Below, piece after piece: positions 24,980-34,225 of a DNA stretch of 64,000 nucleotides. Every line of letters begins with the position of its first letter. Position 1 is the stretch's first letter. A program made the translations under genes and the position numbers. This DNA comes from Clostridia bacterium (GTDB lineage: Bacteria > Bacillota > Clostridia > Lachnospirales > Anaerotignaceae): positions 1 to 64,000 of the forward strand of contig JALCQR010000004.1 in assembly GCA_022651385.1 (NCBI GenBank), given 5' to 3'. The notes below the pieces were generated by a model. The model was not told the DNA's origin. It saw only the letters and a list, made by a program, of their open reading frames with translations, and did no database searches.

Positions 24980-25627
24980 TTATAGAGCAATAAAACCTTT
25001 TGGAAGATATGAATTAAGACAAAAAAATTCAGCAAGATGCTGATATGTCAATGAACGAATTTGTTCTAAATCTCTTTTACGCATAGCTGCCACCAATGGT
25101 TTATGCTGACAAATTTGAGCCATGCTATGTTCAATATCTGTATATTTCGAAATTTGAATTAAATATATTTGTTGATAAATTTCTCGTTGCTGTTTAATTA
25201 ACTTTTGATTTTTTGTTACTTCAGAAATGGCTAAATGGAAATCACAGTCTTTCCTAATTCGTTCGTACATATCTCCTTTAGAAGATGCTTGTTCGCATTT
25301 TTCGGCTAATTTATCCAAATTATCAAAATCGGCTGCACTTCCATAATAGGAGGCTAATTGTTGTGATAAAAGGTCTAACGATAATCGTACAGCACCAATC
25401 TCTTCTATTTCCTCATCTGAAAATTCTGATACGGTTGCACATTTATTCGCTTCAATTCGCACAAGTCCTTCGGAAGCTAAGCGTCTAAGAGCATCATGAA
25501 CAGGGGTTCTGCTAAGAGATAGTTTTTTTGCAATTTGTACCTCCGAAATACGTGCTCCGGGAAGCAATTCAAATCGAAAAATCATTTCCTTAATTTTTTC
25601 ATATGCAATACTGCTCTGTGATCTCAT
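24980..25627 (-). CDS. GntR-family regulator, FCD type
   Basis: A 215-residue regulator. The N-terminal winged helix spans residues 1-72 (IAYEKIKEMIFRFELLPGAR, then EVQIAKKLSLSRTPVHDALR, then LASEGLVRIE). The C-terminal all-helical FCD ligand domain carries the metal-ligand pattern with DCDFHLAI and a later Q/H. It is transcribed away from the pyruvate:ferredoxin oxidoreductase gene with a 330-bp shared upstream region, so it probably controls that gene and itself in response to a small carboxylate. The effector cannot be read from sequence. Confidence 0.88.
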   Translation of the reverse strand: MRSQSSIAYEKIKEMIFRFELLPGARISEVQIAKKLSLSRTPVHDALRRLASEGLVRIEANKCATVSEFSDEEIEEIGAVRLSLDLLSQQLASYYGSAADFDNLDKLAEKCEQASSKGDMYERIRKDCDFHLAISEVTKNQKLIKQQREIYQQIYLIQISKYTDIEHSMAQICQHKPLVAAMRKRDLEQIRSLTYQHLAEFFCLNSYLPKGFIAL

Positions 25628-25958
25628 TACTGCCCTCCTGTTGTTTTAATTAATTAATATACTACAGCAGTATATATCAGTTTATGTTTTTGGTCAATTA
25701 AATTTTCATTTACATGTTTAAAAAAATGTCAAGATTGCACATCAGTTTCATGTTGCAAAATTACTTAAGAGCAGTTTCGGAATAATTAAATTAAACGTAG
25801 TCATGTTAAAAATTTTTTAAATTATTGCTAAATATCTAATTCAATTTTTGTATAGTATAAAATAAGAAGGTTCATTGACAAATTACATGCAACAATATAA
25901 CATTGAATACATAATAAAAAATTACATGCAACAATTTAACATGAAAGGGGAACGAACT
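25628..25958. promoter_or_regulatory. divergent control region with direct repeats before pyruvate:ferredoxin oxidoreductase
   Basis: The AATTACATGCAACAAT block is repeated at 25881-25903 and 25920-25942 (22 of 23 bases identical, 39-bp period). A related CATGTTGCAAAATTAC lies near 25749. TGCAACA boxes could be sites for the divergent GntR regulator. TTGACA at 25875-25880 with TATAAC at 25896-25901 is a possible promoter, although its 15-nt spacer is short. Confidence 0.45.
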
Positions 25959-28900
25959 ATGTCAAAAAAAATTGAAATTATGGACGGAAATCAAGCTGCT
26001 GCGTATATTTCGTATGCTTTTACTGAAGTAGCTGCTATCTTTCCAATAACTCCGTCATCACCTATGGCAGAATACGTAGATGAATGGTCGGCAAATGGAA
26101 AAAAGAACCTGTTTGGCCAACCGGTTCAGGTTGTGGAGATGCAGTCAGAAGGCGGTGCAGCTGGTACGGTGCATGGTTCTTTGCAGTCGGGTGCTTTAAC
26201 TACTACCTACACTGCTTCTCAAGGTTTGTTACTTATGATTCCCAATATGTATAAAATTGCTGGCGAGATGCTGCCAGGTGTATTTCATGTTTCTGCCCGT
26301 ACACTATCTGCTCACGCATTATCCATTTTTGGAGATCATTCAGATGTTATGGGCGTACGAAGTACAGGGTTTGCGATGTTGGCGTCATCATCTACGCAAG
26401 AGGTAATGGATATTGGTGCTGCTGCTCATTTGACTGCTATTCATTGCCGCATGCCAGTATTACATTTCTTTGATGGTTTCCGTACTTCTCATGAAATTCA
26501 GAAGATTGAAGCTTTAGATTATGAGGATTTGCGTCCGCTTGTAGATATGGACGCAATTAAGGCTTTTAGAAAACATGCTCTTAATCCAGAGCATCCAGCA
26601 ACACGAGGAACTACTGTTAATCCTGATATTTTCTTTCAATGTCGTGAGGCTTGCAATGAAAAGTTTTCTACAATTCCGGCAGCTATGGAACATTACTTAC
26701 AGGAAATTGGTAAAATTACAGGCCGTACTCATCATCTTTTTGATTATTACGGCGCATCTGATGCCGAAAATGTTATTGTTCTTATGGGTTCAGCTGCCGA
26801 CACTGCAAAAGAAACAGTGGACTATTTGATGTCAAATGGTGAAAAGGTTGGTGTGCTTAATGTTCATTTATATAGGCCTTTTTCTGCTGAGCATTTCTTA
26901 AAAAGTATACCTGTTTCTGTTAAACGATTGGCTGTTTTGGATAGAACAAAAGAGCCGGGTGCCATAGGCGAACCATTGTATCAAGATATTTGTACTGTAT
27001 ACAAAGAAAATGGATTGCCGATGGAAATCGTGGGCGGTCGTTATGGACTCTCGTCTAAGGACACTACACCTGGTCAAATTTTGGCAGTATATGACAACCT
27101 TAAACAAAAAACTCCTAAGAACAATTTTACTATCGGCATAGTAGATGATGTAACTTTTACATCATTGCCTGTCACCCGCGAGATTGAAACCTCACCTGCT
27201 GACCAAACAAGCGCAGAAATTTGGGGTATGGGTTCTGATGGTACTGTTGGCGCAAATAAAAACTCCATTAAAATTATTGGCCATTCTACAGATTTATATT
27301 GTCAGGCTTATTTTGTTTATGACTCCAAAAAATCCGGTGGCTTAACTCAGTCTCACTTACGTTTTGGTAAAAAACCTATTCGTTCTCCATATCTTGTACA
27401 TTCAGCAGACTTTGTTGCTTGTCACAAGTCTTCATATGTCAAAATATATGATATGGTAAAGGATTTAAAAGAAGGAGGTATATTCTTACTTAACTGTCCT
27501 TGGGATATGGACGGACTTGAGAAAAACTTGCCTGCATCCATGAAACGAAACTTGGCAAAGAAGAAAGCTAAATTTTATACCATTAATGCTATAGAGATTG
27601 CTCGTAAGTTAGGACTTGGTAACCGTACTAATACTATTTTACAAGCTTCATTTTTCAAACTTATAGGTGTTATCCCTGTGGAAAAAGCTGTTTCCGAAAT
27701 GAAAGAAGCTATTTATAAATCATACTATAAGAGAAAAGGTCAAGCTGTTGTTGATATGAACAATGCTTCTATAGAGTATGGCATTAAAGAGCTTAAGAAG
27801 ATTGAAATTCCAAGTTCTTGGCTTAATATTCAAGAGACTCCTGCAGAGGACAACAATCCTGAATTTATCAGAGAAGTTGTATCAGTTATGAACCGGCAAG
27901 AGGGTGACAGTTTATCTGTAGCAACATTAAAGAAATACGGTTTGGAAGATGGTACATGGCCTGCTGGTACTTCTAAATATGAAAAACGAGGTGCTGCTGT
28001 AGAAGTACCTGTATGGCAAATGGATGCCTGTATTCAGTGTAACCAATGTTCTTTAGTATGCCCTCATGCAGCTATTCGTCCTATTTTGCTTAATGCTGAC
28101 GAAGCCAAGGCTGCACCTGATGGTTTTGCTACCAAAAAAGCTGTTGGTCCCGGTTTGGAAAAGTACCAGTTCCGTATGCAGGTATCGCCTTATGATTGCA
28201 CAGGCTGCGGAAGCTGCGTAAATGTATGTCCTGTAAATAAAAAGGCAAAAGATGATGGAAGCAAGGCTTTGATTATGAAGAATCTGGAAAGTCAACTGAG
28301 TGAAGCGGAAAACTGGACATACGGTGTTGAAACTGTAGAAATAAAAAAAGATGCTGTAAACGATAATTCTATTAAAAATTCACAGTTTGCTAAACCATAT
28401 TTTGAGTTTTCAGGTGCTTGTGCAGGCTGTGGAGAAACGCCGTACATAAAACTTGTGACACAGTTATTTGGTGACCGTATGTATATAACTAATGCTTCCG
28501 GTTGTTCTTCTGCATATGGCGGTTCCACTCCATCTTCTCCATACTGCACTGATAAGAAAGGCTTTGGGCCTACATGGGCTATGTCTTTATTTGAGGATAA
28601 TGCTGAATATGCGTATGGTTATTTATTAGGTCAAAATGCTGTAAAGCTGCAATTAACTGAAAAGATTAAAGCTATTGCTGAAAAGGGTATTGCTAAGGAA
28701 GCTTGTGAAGCATATTTGGAAAAATGTGATACTGCTGATAAGTCACGTGCTGTTAGTGATTCTTTATTAGCTGCGCTTAAAAATGACAATAGTGAGGAAG
28801 CTGCTTTTATTCGTCAAAATCAAGAATATTTGACCAAGAAAAGTGTATGGGCTTTTGGCGGTGATGGTTGGGCATATGATATAGGCTATGGTGGATTAGA

Positions 28901-29495
28901 CCATGTGCTGGCATCAGGCAAGGATATTAATGTGTTAGTTTTAGATACTGAGGTTTATTCCAACACTGGCGGACAGTCCTCAAAATCTACTGCAACAGGA
29001 GCTATTGCTAAGTTCTCTGCAGGTGGTAAGGTGACAAAAAAGAAAGACTTAGGACTTATGGCTATGAGCTATGGCTATGTGTATGTGGCACAGGTGGCTA
29101 TGGGTGCAGATCCTGCACAGACTTTGCGAGCTATTCGTGAGGCAGAAGCGTACAATGGTCCATCAATTGTAATTTGTTATTGCCCATGTATTGAGCATGG
29201 TATGAAATCAAGTATGGGCCTAAGCCAGTTAGAAGAAAAACGGGCTGTGGAAGCCGGATATTGGCATCTCTATCGCTACAATCCTAATTTAAAGAAGCAA
29301 GGCAAAAATCCGTTTACTCTTGATTCTAAAGAGCCGTCTGGAGATTTCAAAAAATTCATTTTGGGAGAAAACCGTTATGCCTCTTTGAAGTTATCTTTCT
29401 TATCTTTCCCTGAAAAAGCAGAACAGTTATATGCTAAAGCGGAAAAAGATGCAAAGGAAAGATTGGCTACTTATCAGGATTTGGCAAAGGAATAA
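25959..29495 (+). CDS. nifJ: pyruvate:ferredoxin (flavodoxin) oxidoreductase
   Basis: One-piece enzyme of 1178 residues, the usual length. It oxidises pyruvate with CoA to acetyl-CoA and CO2 and reduces ferredoxin, the central step of anaerobic sugar catabolism. Start ATG 25959 (MSKKIEIMDGNQAAAY) is chosen because AAAGGGG lies eight bases upstream and this is the family's N terminus; an in-frame upstream extension is only repeat sequence. Domains in order: pyruvate-binding domain I (FPITPSSPMAEYVDEW), domain II, gamma domain, two [4Fe-4S] motifs near residues 690 (CIQCNQCSLVCP) and 747 (CTGCGSCVNVCP), and the TPP domain with proximal-cluster CAGCGE (about 820), GDGWAYDIGYGG and TEVYSNTGGQ. 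Cytoplasmic. Probably controlled by the divergent GntR regulator. Confidence 0.97.
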   Translation: MSKKIEIMDGNQAAAYISYAFTEVAAIFPITPSSPMAEYVDEWSANGKKNLFGQPVQVVEMQSEGGAAGTVHGSLQSGALTTTYTASQGLLLMIPNMYKIAGEMLPGVFHVSARTLSAHALSIFGDHSDVMGVRSTGFAMLASSSTQEVMDIGAAAHLTAIHCRMPVLHFFDGFRTSHEIQKIEALDYEDLRPLVDMDAIKAFRKHALNPEHPATRGTTVNPDIFFQCREACNEKFSTIPAAMEHYLQEIGKITGRTHHLFDYYGASDAENVIVLMGSAADTAKETVDYLMSNGEKVGVLNVHLYRPFSAEHFLKSIPVSVKRLAVLDRTKEPGAIGEPLYQDICTVYKENGLPMEIVGGRYGLSSKDTTPGQILAVYDNLKQKTPKNNFTIGIVDDVTFTSLPVTREIETSPADQTSAEIWGMGSDGTVGANKNSIKIIGHSTDLYCQAYFVYDSKKSGGLTQSHLRFGKKPIRSPYLVHSADFVACHKSSYVKIYDMVKDLKEGGIFLLNCPWDMDGLEKNLPASMKRNLAKKKAKFYTINAIEIARKLGLGNRTNTILQASFFKLIGVIPVEKAVSEMKEAIYKSYYKRKGQAVVDMNNASIEYGIKELKKIEIPSSWLNIQETPAEDNNPEFIREVVSVMNRQEGDSLSVATLKKYGLEDGTWPAGTSKYEKRGAAVEVPVWQMDACIQCNQCSLVCPHAAIRPILLNADEAKAAPDGFATKKAVGPGLEKYQFRMQVSPYDCTGCGSCVNVCPVNKKAKDDGSKALIMKNLESQLSEAENWTYGVETVEIKKDAVNDNSIKNSQFAKPYFEFSGACAGCGETPYIKLVTQLFGDRMYITNASGCSSAYGGSTPSSPYCTDKKGFGPTWAMSLFEDNAEYAYGYLLGQNAVKLQLTEKIKAIAEKGIAKEACEAYLEKCDTADKSRAVSDSLLAALKNDNSEEAAFIRQNQEYLTKKSVWAFGGDGWAYDIGYGGLDHVLASGKDINVLVLDTEVYSNTGGQSSKSTATGAIAKFSAGGKVTKKKDLGLMAMSYGYVYVAQVAMGADPAQTLRAIREAEAYNGPSIVICYCPCIEHGMKSSMGLSQLEEKRAVEAGYWHLYRYNPNLKKQGKNPFTLDSKEPSGDFKKFILGENRYASLKLSFLSFPEKAEQLYAKAEKDAKERLATYQDLAKE

Positions 29496-29565
29496 AAGAA
29501 AATTCATGCTGAAAAAGCTAATTGCTCATTAAAATTTAGAGAAAAAGTAGAAGAGAAATAAAATA

Positions 29566-29608
29566 AAAAGCTGCTCTATATAAAGTATTATTTAGAACAG
29601 CTTTTTTG
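29566..29608 (+). terminator. intrinsic terminator
   Basis: AAAAGCTGCTCTA pairs with TAGAACAGCTTTT, with one C.A mismatch, followed by a T6 tail. It ends the pyruvate:ferredoxin oxidoreductase transcript. Confidence 0.85.
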
Positions 29609-29769
29609 TTTGATTTATAGCGCTTGAGTAAATAAAATAATGATAACTAATTTGTTTTTATTAATAAGTATGGCTTTATATTATCTTCTTGAAACCTTTT
29701 TATTTATGTGTTATATTTTATAAAGTTCAGCTAAATATGTAATAATTTGGTAAAACATAGATTTTTATG

Positions 29770-29945
29770 TTTTTTAAAAGGGAAGAGGGGTGAAATTCCC
29801 CCACAGCTACCTCTACTGTAATTAATGACGATGGATTATTAGCCACTGTGAAAAATGGGAAGGCGATCCGGAGGATGAGTTATGAGTCAGGAGACCTGCC
29901 AGTTATGATGCAGGGAAGATTTTCCGGGTTAGGGGAAATAGCCTT
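29770..29945 (+). ncRNA. cobalamin riboswitch
   Basis: The consensus elements appear in order: GGGTGAAATTCCCCCACAGC, then CTACTGTAA, GCCACTG, GGGAAGGCGATCCGGAGGAT, and the B12 box AGTCAGGAGACCTGCC at 29885-29900. It ends with a short stem region before the operon. It should bind a cobalamin cofactor and repress the downstream uptake genes. A hairpin at about 29964-29991 (GTCTTGCT/AGCAGGAC) follows and may be the expression platform, although its T tail is weak. Confidence 0.95.
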
Positions 29946-30024
29946 TTAACTTTAATTTATTGGTCTTGCTCTGTGTATACATAGCAGGACTATAATTTTA
30001 TTTAAAAGTTGAAAGGAGTTTATT

Positions 30025-31149
30025 ATGAAAAACATTTTAAAACGTGCAGCAATGCTTATTATCGCAGGATCAATGCTGGGGCTTACTGCATGTGCGTCAA
30101 AATCGGCAGACAACACTGATAATGCGTCATCGGCATTATCATCAGCATCTGAGGATGTAAGTTCTTCTGAGGCATCAACTACTGTTTTTGTGGATGATAT
30201 TGGGCGGGAGGTTGAGCTTACACTCCCAATTACAAGAGCATGTGTTGCCAACCGCTATAACAACGAATTAATTCGTGCTGTTGGTGCCGGTGACAACGTT
30301 GTGGGTGTGGATGTTTATACATCTCAAGACAGTGTGTACTGGCCTAATTTCGGCGAAGATGAAACCTTTGGCAAGAATGATTATGACTATGAAAAAATTG
30401 TTTCGCTGAAACCACAAGTGCTTGTAATGCCTAAAAATGGAAAAGTCGATGAGGCCATAGCAAAGCTTAAACCATTTGGTATTAAAGTTGTTGTGATAAC
30501 CGGATGGGACAACTCTGATGTTCCAAAGCAGATAAAGCTTTGCGGAACGCTTTTTGGCAAAAAGGAAAAAGCTGACGAACTTACTGCATTTTATCAGAAA
30601 ACAGTTGATTATATCCAAACGCAGCTTAAACAGGTAAAAGAAAAGAAAACTGTATACTGGGAATATGGCAGTGACTATACAACATGTATTCCGGGAACAT
30701 CAAATGACGGCTGGAACAGCATGATAAGCATGGCAGGCGGCATAAACATTTTCGGAGATGCCAGCTTAGCAGGAAAAGACATTGACCCTGAACAAATTCT
30801 GGTTTCAGACCCTGATTTAATTGTTAAAGTTTATTCGGGTGATGTTGTGGGCAACAGCGGTATCTTTACCGCACCTAGCCAGGAAGAGTTTGCTGCAAAG
30901 GCACAGCAAATGCTTCAAAGAGATGGCTGGAAAGATTTAAAGGCTGTAAAAAACGGAAACTTCTATTTAAACACTGCCTTTATGAGCGGAGGGCTTGGGA
31001 AAATGATTGGTGCAGCCTATATTGCAAAATGGCTCTATCCTGAGCTTATGACGGATTTGGATCCGGATGCGATTTTTAAACAATGGATGGAATACCAAGG
31101 ATTTGAACCAAACGCATCTCATTACTATCATGTTCCGGCGCAACAATAA
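30025..31149 (+). CDS. btuF: cobalamin ABC transporter substrate-binding lipoprotein
   Basis: A 374-residue lipoprotein with lipobox LTAC (C23) and a serine-rich linker. A class III periplasmic-binding fold follows: VDDIGREVELTLPITRACVA, then two lobes with YDYEKIVSLKPQVLVMPKNG and DPDLIVKVYSG. The family binds B12, haem or siderophores. Corrinoid is the best guess because the gene is the first in an operon under a cobalamin riboswitch. It works with the permease and ATPase that follow. The ribosome site is GAAAGGAG before ATG 30025. Confidence 0.87.
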   Translation: MKNILKRAAMLIIAGSMLGLTACASKSADNTDNASSALSSASEDVSSSEASTTVFVDDIGREVELTLPITRACVANRYNNELIRAVGAGDNVVGVDVYTSQDSVYWPNFGEDETFGKNDYDYEKIVSLKPQVLVMPKNGKVDEAIAKLKPFGIKVVVITGWDNSDVPKQIKLCGTLFGKKEKADELTAFYQKTVDYIQTQLKQVKEKKTVYWEYGSDYTTCIPGTSNDGWNSMISMAGGINIFGDASLAGKDIDPEQILVSDPDLIVKVYSGDVVGNSGIFTAPSQEEFAAKAQQMLQRDGWKDLKAVKNGNFYLNTAFMSGGLGKMIGAAYIAKWLYPELMTDLDPDAIFKQWMEYQGFEPNASHYYHVPAQQ

Positions 31150-31165
31150 CCAATAAAAATTTTAT

Positions 31166-31202
31166 GCTCACGCATTACCCAAGGTAGTGTGTGGGCTTTT
31201 TA
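31166..31202 (+). terminator. attenuating hairpin between binding protein and permease
   Basis: GCTCACGCATTA and TAGTGTGTGGGC form a stem with several G-T and mismatched positions, followed by TTTTTAA. It probably lets part of the transcription stop after the binding-protein gene. Confidence 0.55.
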
Positions 31203-31241
31203 ATAATACCACAATATCGAATTTAATAAGGAGGGTATTTT

Positions 31242-32309
31242 ATGTCTGTCCGTTCAATAACCGAAAATTATTATAAAATTGCCGCTAAAAATGCATTGTG
31301 GATTGTTGTTGCTGTCGCAATACTATTTTTTTTATCAGTAACAGCTTGTACTATAGGTATAGCAGATCTCAGCTTTTCGCGTATTGCTGTAACATATCTG
31401 CCTTATGTTCATAATATAATTTCAGCCCAGCCTCTAAGTGCAACTGAACAAAATGTTCTAGTTATGCTAAGGCTTCCGAGAGTTGCGGCGGCTATAGTTG
31501 CAGGGGCCGGGCTTGGTGTTTCCGGAACAGCAATGCAGGCTATTACCGGGAATCAAATGGCCAGTCCTTTTACTACCGGTATTTCCGGCGCAGCTGCACT
31601 GGGTGCCGCAATGATAATTGTATTCGGAAGTTTTCCTGTGTACACGCAAAAGGCAGCAATGGTTGCGGCAGCCTTTTTAATGGCTATGCTGTGTGCGGTT
31701 TTGGTATACGGCATATCTGCATTAAAGGGGCTTAAAGCTGTAACACTTGTGCTTGCAGGAATTGCCTTAAACTATTTTTTTAGTGCTGTAAACTCTACTA
31801 TGCAGTTCATCGCAAACGAGGAGCAGCTTCCAGCAATTATACATTGGACTTTTGGAAGCCTAACAGGAGTAACTTGGGCGGATATTTCCGTAATGGCTTG
31901 CTTTTTTGTATTGTTTTTTCCTATTATTTATTTAAAGGCATGGGCGCTTAACCTTATATCAGCAAACGGAGATAATGGCGCAGCAGCCTTAGGCGTTAAT
32001 GTAATTAAAACAAGATTGATTGTTGGGTTGGGAATTACACTTATTACGGCATCAGTTGTAAGTTTCACAGGAATTATCGGGTTTGTAGGACTTGTTGCGC
32101 CGCACATCTCACGTATTCTTGTAGGAGGAAACTATAGACAGGTTATTCCGTTTTCTGCACTTTCCGGAGCAATGCTGGTTTTGGTGGCAGACACAGTGGG
32201 CCGAAATGCTTTTTCTCCTACAACAATTCCGGTAGGAATTATGGTTTCGTATGTAGGTGTGCCTCTATTTCTTTATCTGATTTTAAGAGAAAGAAGTGAG
32301 CAGCTATGA
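31242..32309 (+). CDS. btuC: cobalamin ABC transporter permease
   Basis: A 355-residue FecCD/BtuC-type permease with about ten membrane helices. Conserved signatures are LRLPRVAAAIVAGAGLGVSG followed by QAITGN.MASP, and GLVAPHISRILVGG near the C terminus. A GGAGGG ribosome site precedes ATG 31242. It overlaps the ATPase gene by four bases (ATGA). It forms the membrane channel of the riboswitch-controlled corrinoid uptake system. Confidence 0.92.
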   Translation: MSVRSITENYYKIAAKNALWIVVAVAILFFLSVTACTIGIADLSFSRIAVTYLPYVHNIISAQPLSATEQNVLVMLRLPRVAAAIVAGAGLGVSGTAMQAITGNQMASPFTTGISGAAALGAAMIIVFGSFPVYTQKAAMVAAAFLMAMLCAVLVYGISALKGLKAVTLVLAGIALNYFFSAVNSTMQFIANEEQLPAIIHWTFGSLTGVTWADISVMACFFVLFFPIIYLKAWALNLISANGDNGAAALGVNVIKTRLIVGLGITLITASVVSFTGIIGFVGLVAPHISRILVGGNYRQVIPFSALSGAMLVLVADTVGRNAFSPTTIPVGIMVSYVGVPLFLYLILRERSEQL

Positions 32310-33076
32310 GCGGGTTATTATTTTCAAAGCTTAACTTTTCATACAGAAATAGAAAAATACTTAATGATATAAATTTCGAGGTAAAACCCGGGGATTTTTG
32401 TGTTTTGCTTGGAGCAAACGGCGCAGGAAAGTCAACACTTATACAATGCACTAACTCACTTATTCGCCCACAGGAGGGACATGTGTTATGGAAAGGAACA
32501 GATACCTCAAAACTCTCCATAAAGGAAAGAGCAAAAATATACGGTTATGTGCCGCAAAGCACACAGGTTAGCTCTGGTCTAAGTGTAATGGAAACAGTGC
32601 TTTCGGGAAGGCTTCCGTTTATTGGATATAAGCCGGGAAAGGCCGATATAGAAAAGACATCGGAAATTATTCAGACTATGGGGCTTGAAGAGCTTGCCTT
32701 TCGCCCTTTACACCATTTAAGCGGCGGGGAACGCCAAAGGGTGCTGATTGCACGTGCGCTTGCTCAGGAGCCGGAGGTGCTGCTTTTAGACGAGCCTATA
32801 AGTAATTTGGATTTGCGTTATCAATACTCTTTTATGCAGCTGCTCCATAAAATTAAATCAGAGCAGGGAATTACAATTGTGGCGGTTTTGCACGACCTTA
32901 ATCTTGCACTAGACTATGCAGACCAGACGGTTCTGCTTTGCGGCGGAAAGGTAGCGGCTCAGGGTTTGCCAAGAGATGTATTGTCGGAAGAAATGATATG
33001 GAAGGTATTCCAAATACGGGTTGAGCGGACTTGCATAAAAGACCGACTGCTTATTGTGCCTAAGACGGGACGCTGA
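32306..33076 (+). CDS. btuD: cobalamin ABC transporter ATPase
   Basis: A 256-residue FecE/BtuD-type ATPase. The Walker A is GANGAGKST (about residues 38-46), the Q loop is VPQ, the signature is LSGGERQRVLIARALAQEP, Walker B is LLLDEPISNLD and the switch His sits in VLHDLNLALDYAD. It powers uptake through the upstream permease. The last residues, CIKDRLLIVPKTGR, and about 70 bases beyond the stop recur as a remnant at 4863-4970. Confidence 0.92.
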   Translation: MSGLLFSKLNFSYRNRKILNDINFEVKPGDFCVLLGANGAGKSTLIQCTNSLIRPQEGHVLWKGTDTSKLSIKERAKIYGYVPQSTQVSSGLSVMETVLSGRLPFIGYKPGKADIEKTSEIIQTMGLEELAFRPLHHLSGGERQRVLIARALAQEPEVLLLDEPISNLDLRYQYSFMQLLHKIKSEQGITIVAVLHDLNLALDYADQTVLLCGGKVAAQGLPRDVLSEEMIWKVFQIRVERTCIKDRLLIVPKTGR

Positions 33077-33219
33077 TAATAACAGATTATTTGAATTTAT
33101 ATATAAGACAGCAGGCAACGAGTTTTTGTGTAGATTATGAGAAACGAATGTAACATATTTTTTTATAATATCAATTATATTTTTTAGTTCAGATGTTATC
33201 CTATACTAATTAGAGGGCT
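33077..33219. other. downstream scrap homologous to the 4942-5025 peptide gene
   Basis: At about 33086-33110 the minus strand reads C-C-L-I-Y-K-F-K then stop, matching the end of the 27-residue hydrophobic peptide. The upstream part of that peptide is missing here. The remaining sequence is AT-rich with no gene. Confidence 0.5.
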
Positions 33220-33660
33220 ATGTTTGAAAATATGGTACAGGCACCAGCAAATAGTGGTGAAAATATTACACATGTTGAATTTGGATATGATTACAAGACT
33301 ATTAATTTCTGCGATGAAAACAGCAATGTTATTGAGTCGCATCCTTACGCATTTGTAGAGAGTAGTGATGAAATTGGATTGCTGTCAGGAGAAACAGTTT
33401 ATGTTTTCAAAGCAGACCATGATGCAGGCATATTACAATATATCGCGATGCTTAAGCCTGGCTTTGATGAGGGGATGGACGAGGATACCATGCCTGCACA
33501 TTTCCACTGCTACTATGCAGCTGCTGAATGCAGTCTTGGAACATATAAGCCTGATAGTGTGACACTTAGTGGGTGGATGCCGACAATGCTGCAAGTAGGC
33601 GATGAATTCAGCAATGAAGACAAAATAGCATTACTAAAGTGCTTATTTGGTATAGAATAA
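33220..33660 (+). CDS. hypothetical acidic protein, 146 residues
   Basis: I do not recognise a family. GAGGG lies only two bases before ATG 33220; the in-frame ATG 33232 has a better distance. The protein is acidic, has no signal peptide or membrane helix, and contains ITHVEFGYDYKTINFCDENS, AFVESSDEIGLLSGETVYVF, and a histidine/tyrosine-rich HFHCYYAAAECSLGTY segment. It stands alone with its own terminator. Composition is similar to neighbouring genes, so it is probably real. Confidence 0.55.
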   Translation: MFENMVQAPANSGENITHVEFGYDYKTINFCDENSNVIESHPYAFVESSDEIGLLSGETVYVFKADHDAGILQYIAMLKPGFDEGMDEDTMPAHFHCYYAAAECSLGTYKPDSVTLSGWMPTMLQVGDEFSNEDKIALLKCLFGIE

Positions 33661-33678
33661 AAAGGTAAATTTAAATTA

Positions 33679-33725
33679 AAAAATCGGCTTAATTCAGAGT
33701 GACCTGTTTGAGCCGATTTTTTTTA
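33679..33725 (+). terminator. intrinsic terminator
   Basis: AAAAATCGGCT and GAGCCGATTTTT form an 11-bp stem with a long loop, followed by a T8 tract. Confidence 0.85.
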
Positions 33726-34046
33726 CTTTTAAGACTAAGAATAAATTTTAACAAAAATGATACAACAAGAATATCAGAATATTATAAACAAGAAATAAAA
33801 AATACGTCAGGATAATTATGAATAATTCAGTTTTCCTACCTTAAATAGTTAAATAAAAATCTTTTTAATATGAATTAAATGTACATCAAAATATTATTTA
33901 TAATACTCATGAATCTATCTTCTTCTGGTATTATTTGTTTTTCTCTTAAGCTATTTGAGTCCTTTTTCAGTGAAATTCTTTGTTAGCAATTTCCATTTAT
34001 TTTGTTAAAAAGAGAATATAGTAATATATTAGAATTTTAAGAATTA
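33726..34046. other. AT-rich intergenic stretch
   Basis: About 320 bases, very AT-rich. I see no gene, repeat or clear regulatory signal before the promoter at 34047. Confidence 0.6.
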
Positions 34047-34075
34047 TTGACAAATTTATGTAAAATTGTTATAAT
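34047..34075 (+). promoter_or_regulatory. consensus sigma-A promoter
   Basis: Perfect TTGACA (34047-34052), a 17-nt spacer and perfect TATAAT (34070-34075). The transcript should start near 34082, about 144 nt before the methyltransferase gene. Confidence 0.9.
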
Positions 34076-34141
34076 AATCCAAGAAAAAGCTATGAAAGCT
34101 TATCTAAAATTAATTTTAATATACTTTAATTTTGTAGTTAC

Positions 34142-34195
34142 AGCCACGAAGGTTATCAAAGCATCAAGAAGATGTTTTTTTTCGTGGCTTTTTTT
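34142..34195 (+). terminator. leader terminator / attenuator before the methyltransferase operon
   Basis: AGCCACGAA (34142-34150) pairs with TTCGTGGCT (34181-34189) and is followed by a T tract. It lies between a perfect promoter and the first gene, so transcription must read through it. That is the arrangement of an attenuator or riboswitch platform. The 60-nt leader before it is AT-rich and matches no riboswitch I know. Confidence 0.75.
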
Positions 34196-34225
34196 ATACA
34201 AATTTTATGTAATAAGGAGAATTAA

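Noticed and set aside
25875-25958. N-terminal extension of pyruvate:ferredoxin oxidoreductase
   Set aside because: The in-frame extension is only a DNA direct repeat, has no ribosome site, and the family begins at MSKKIEIMDGN, which has one.
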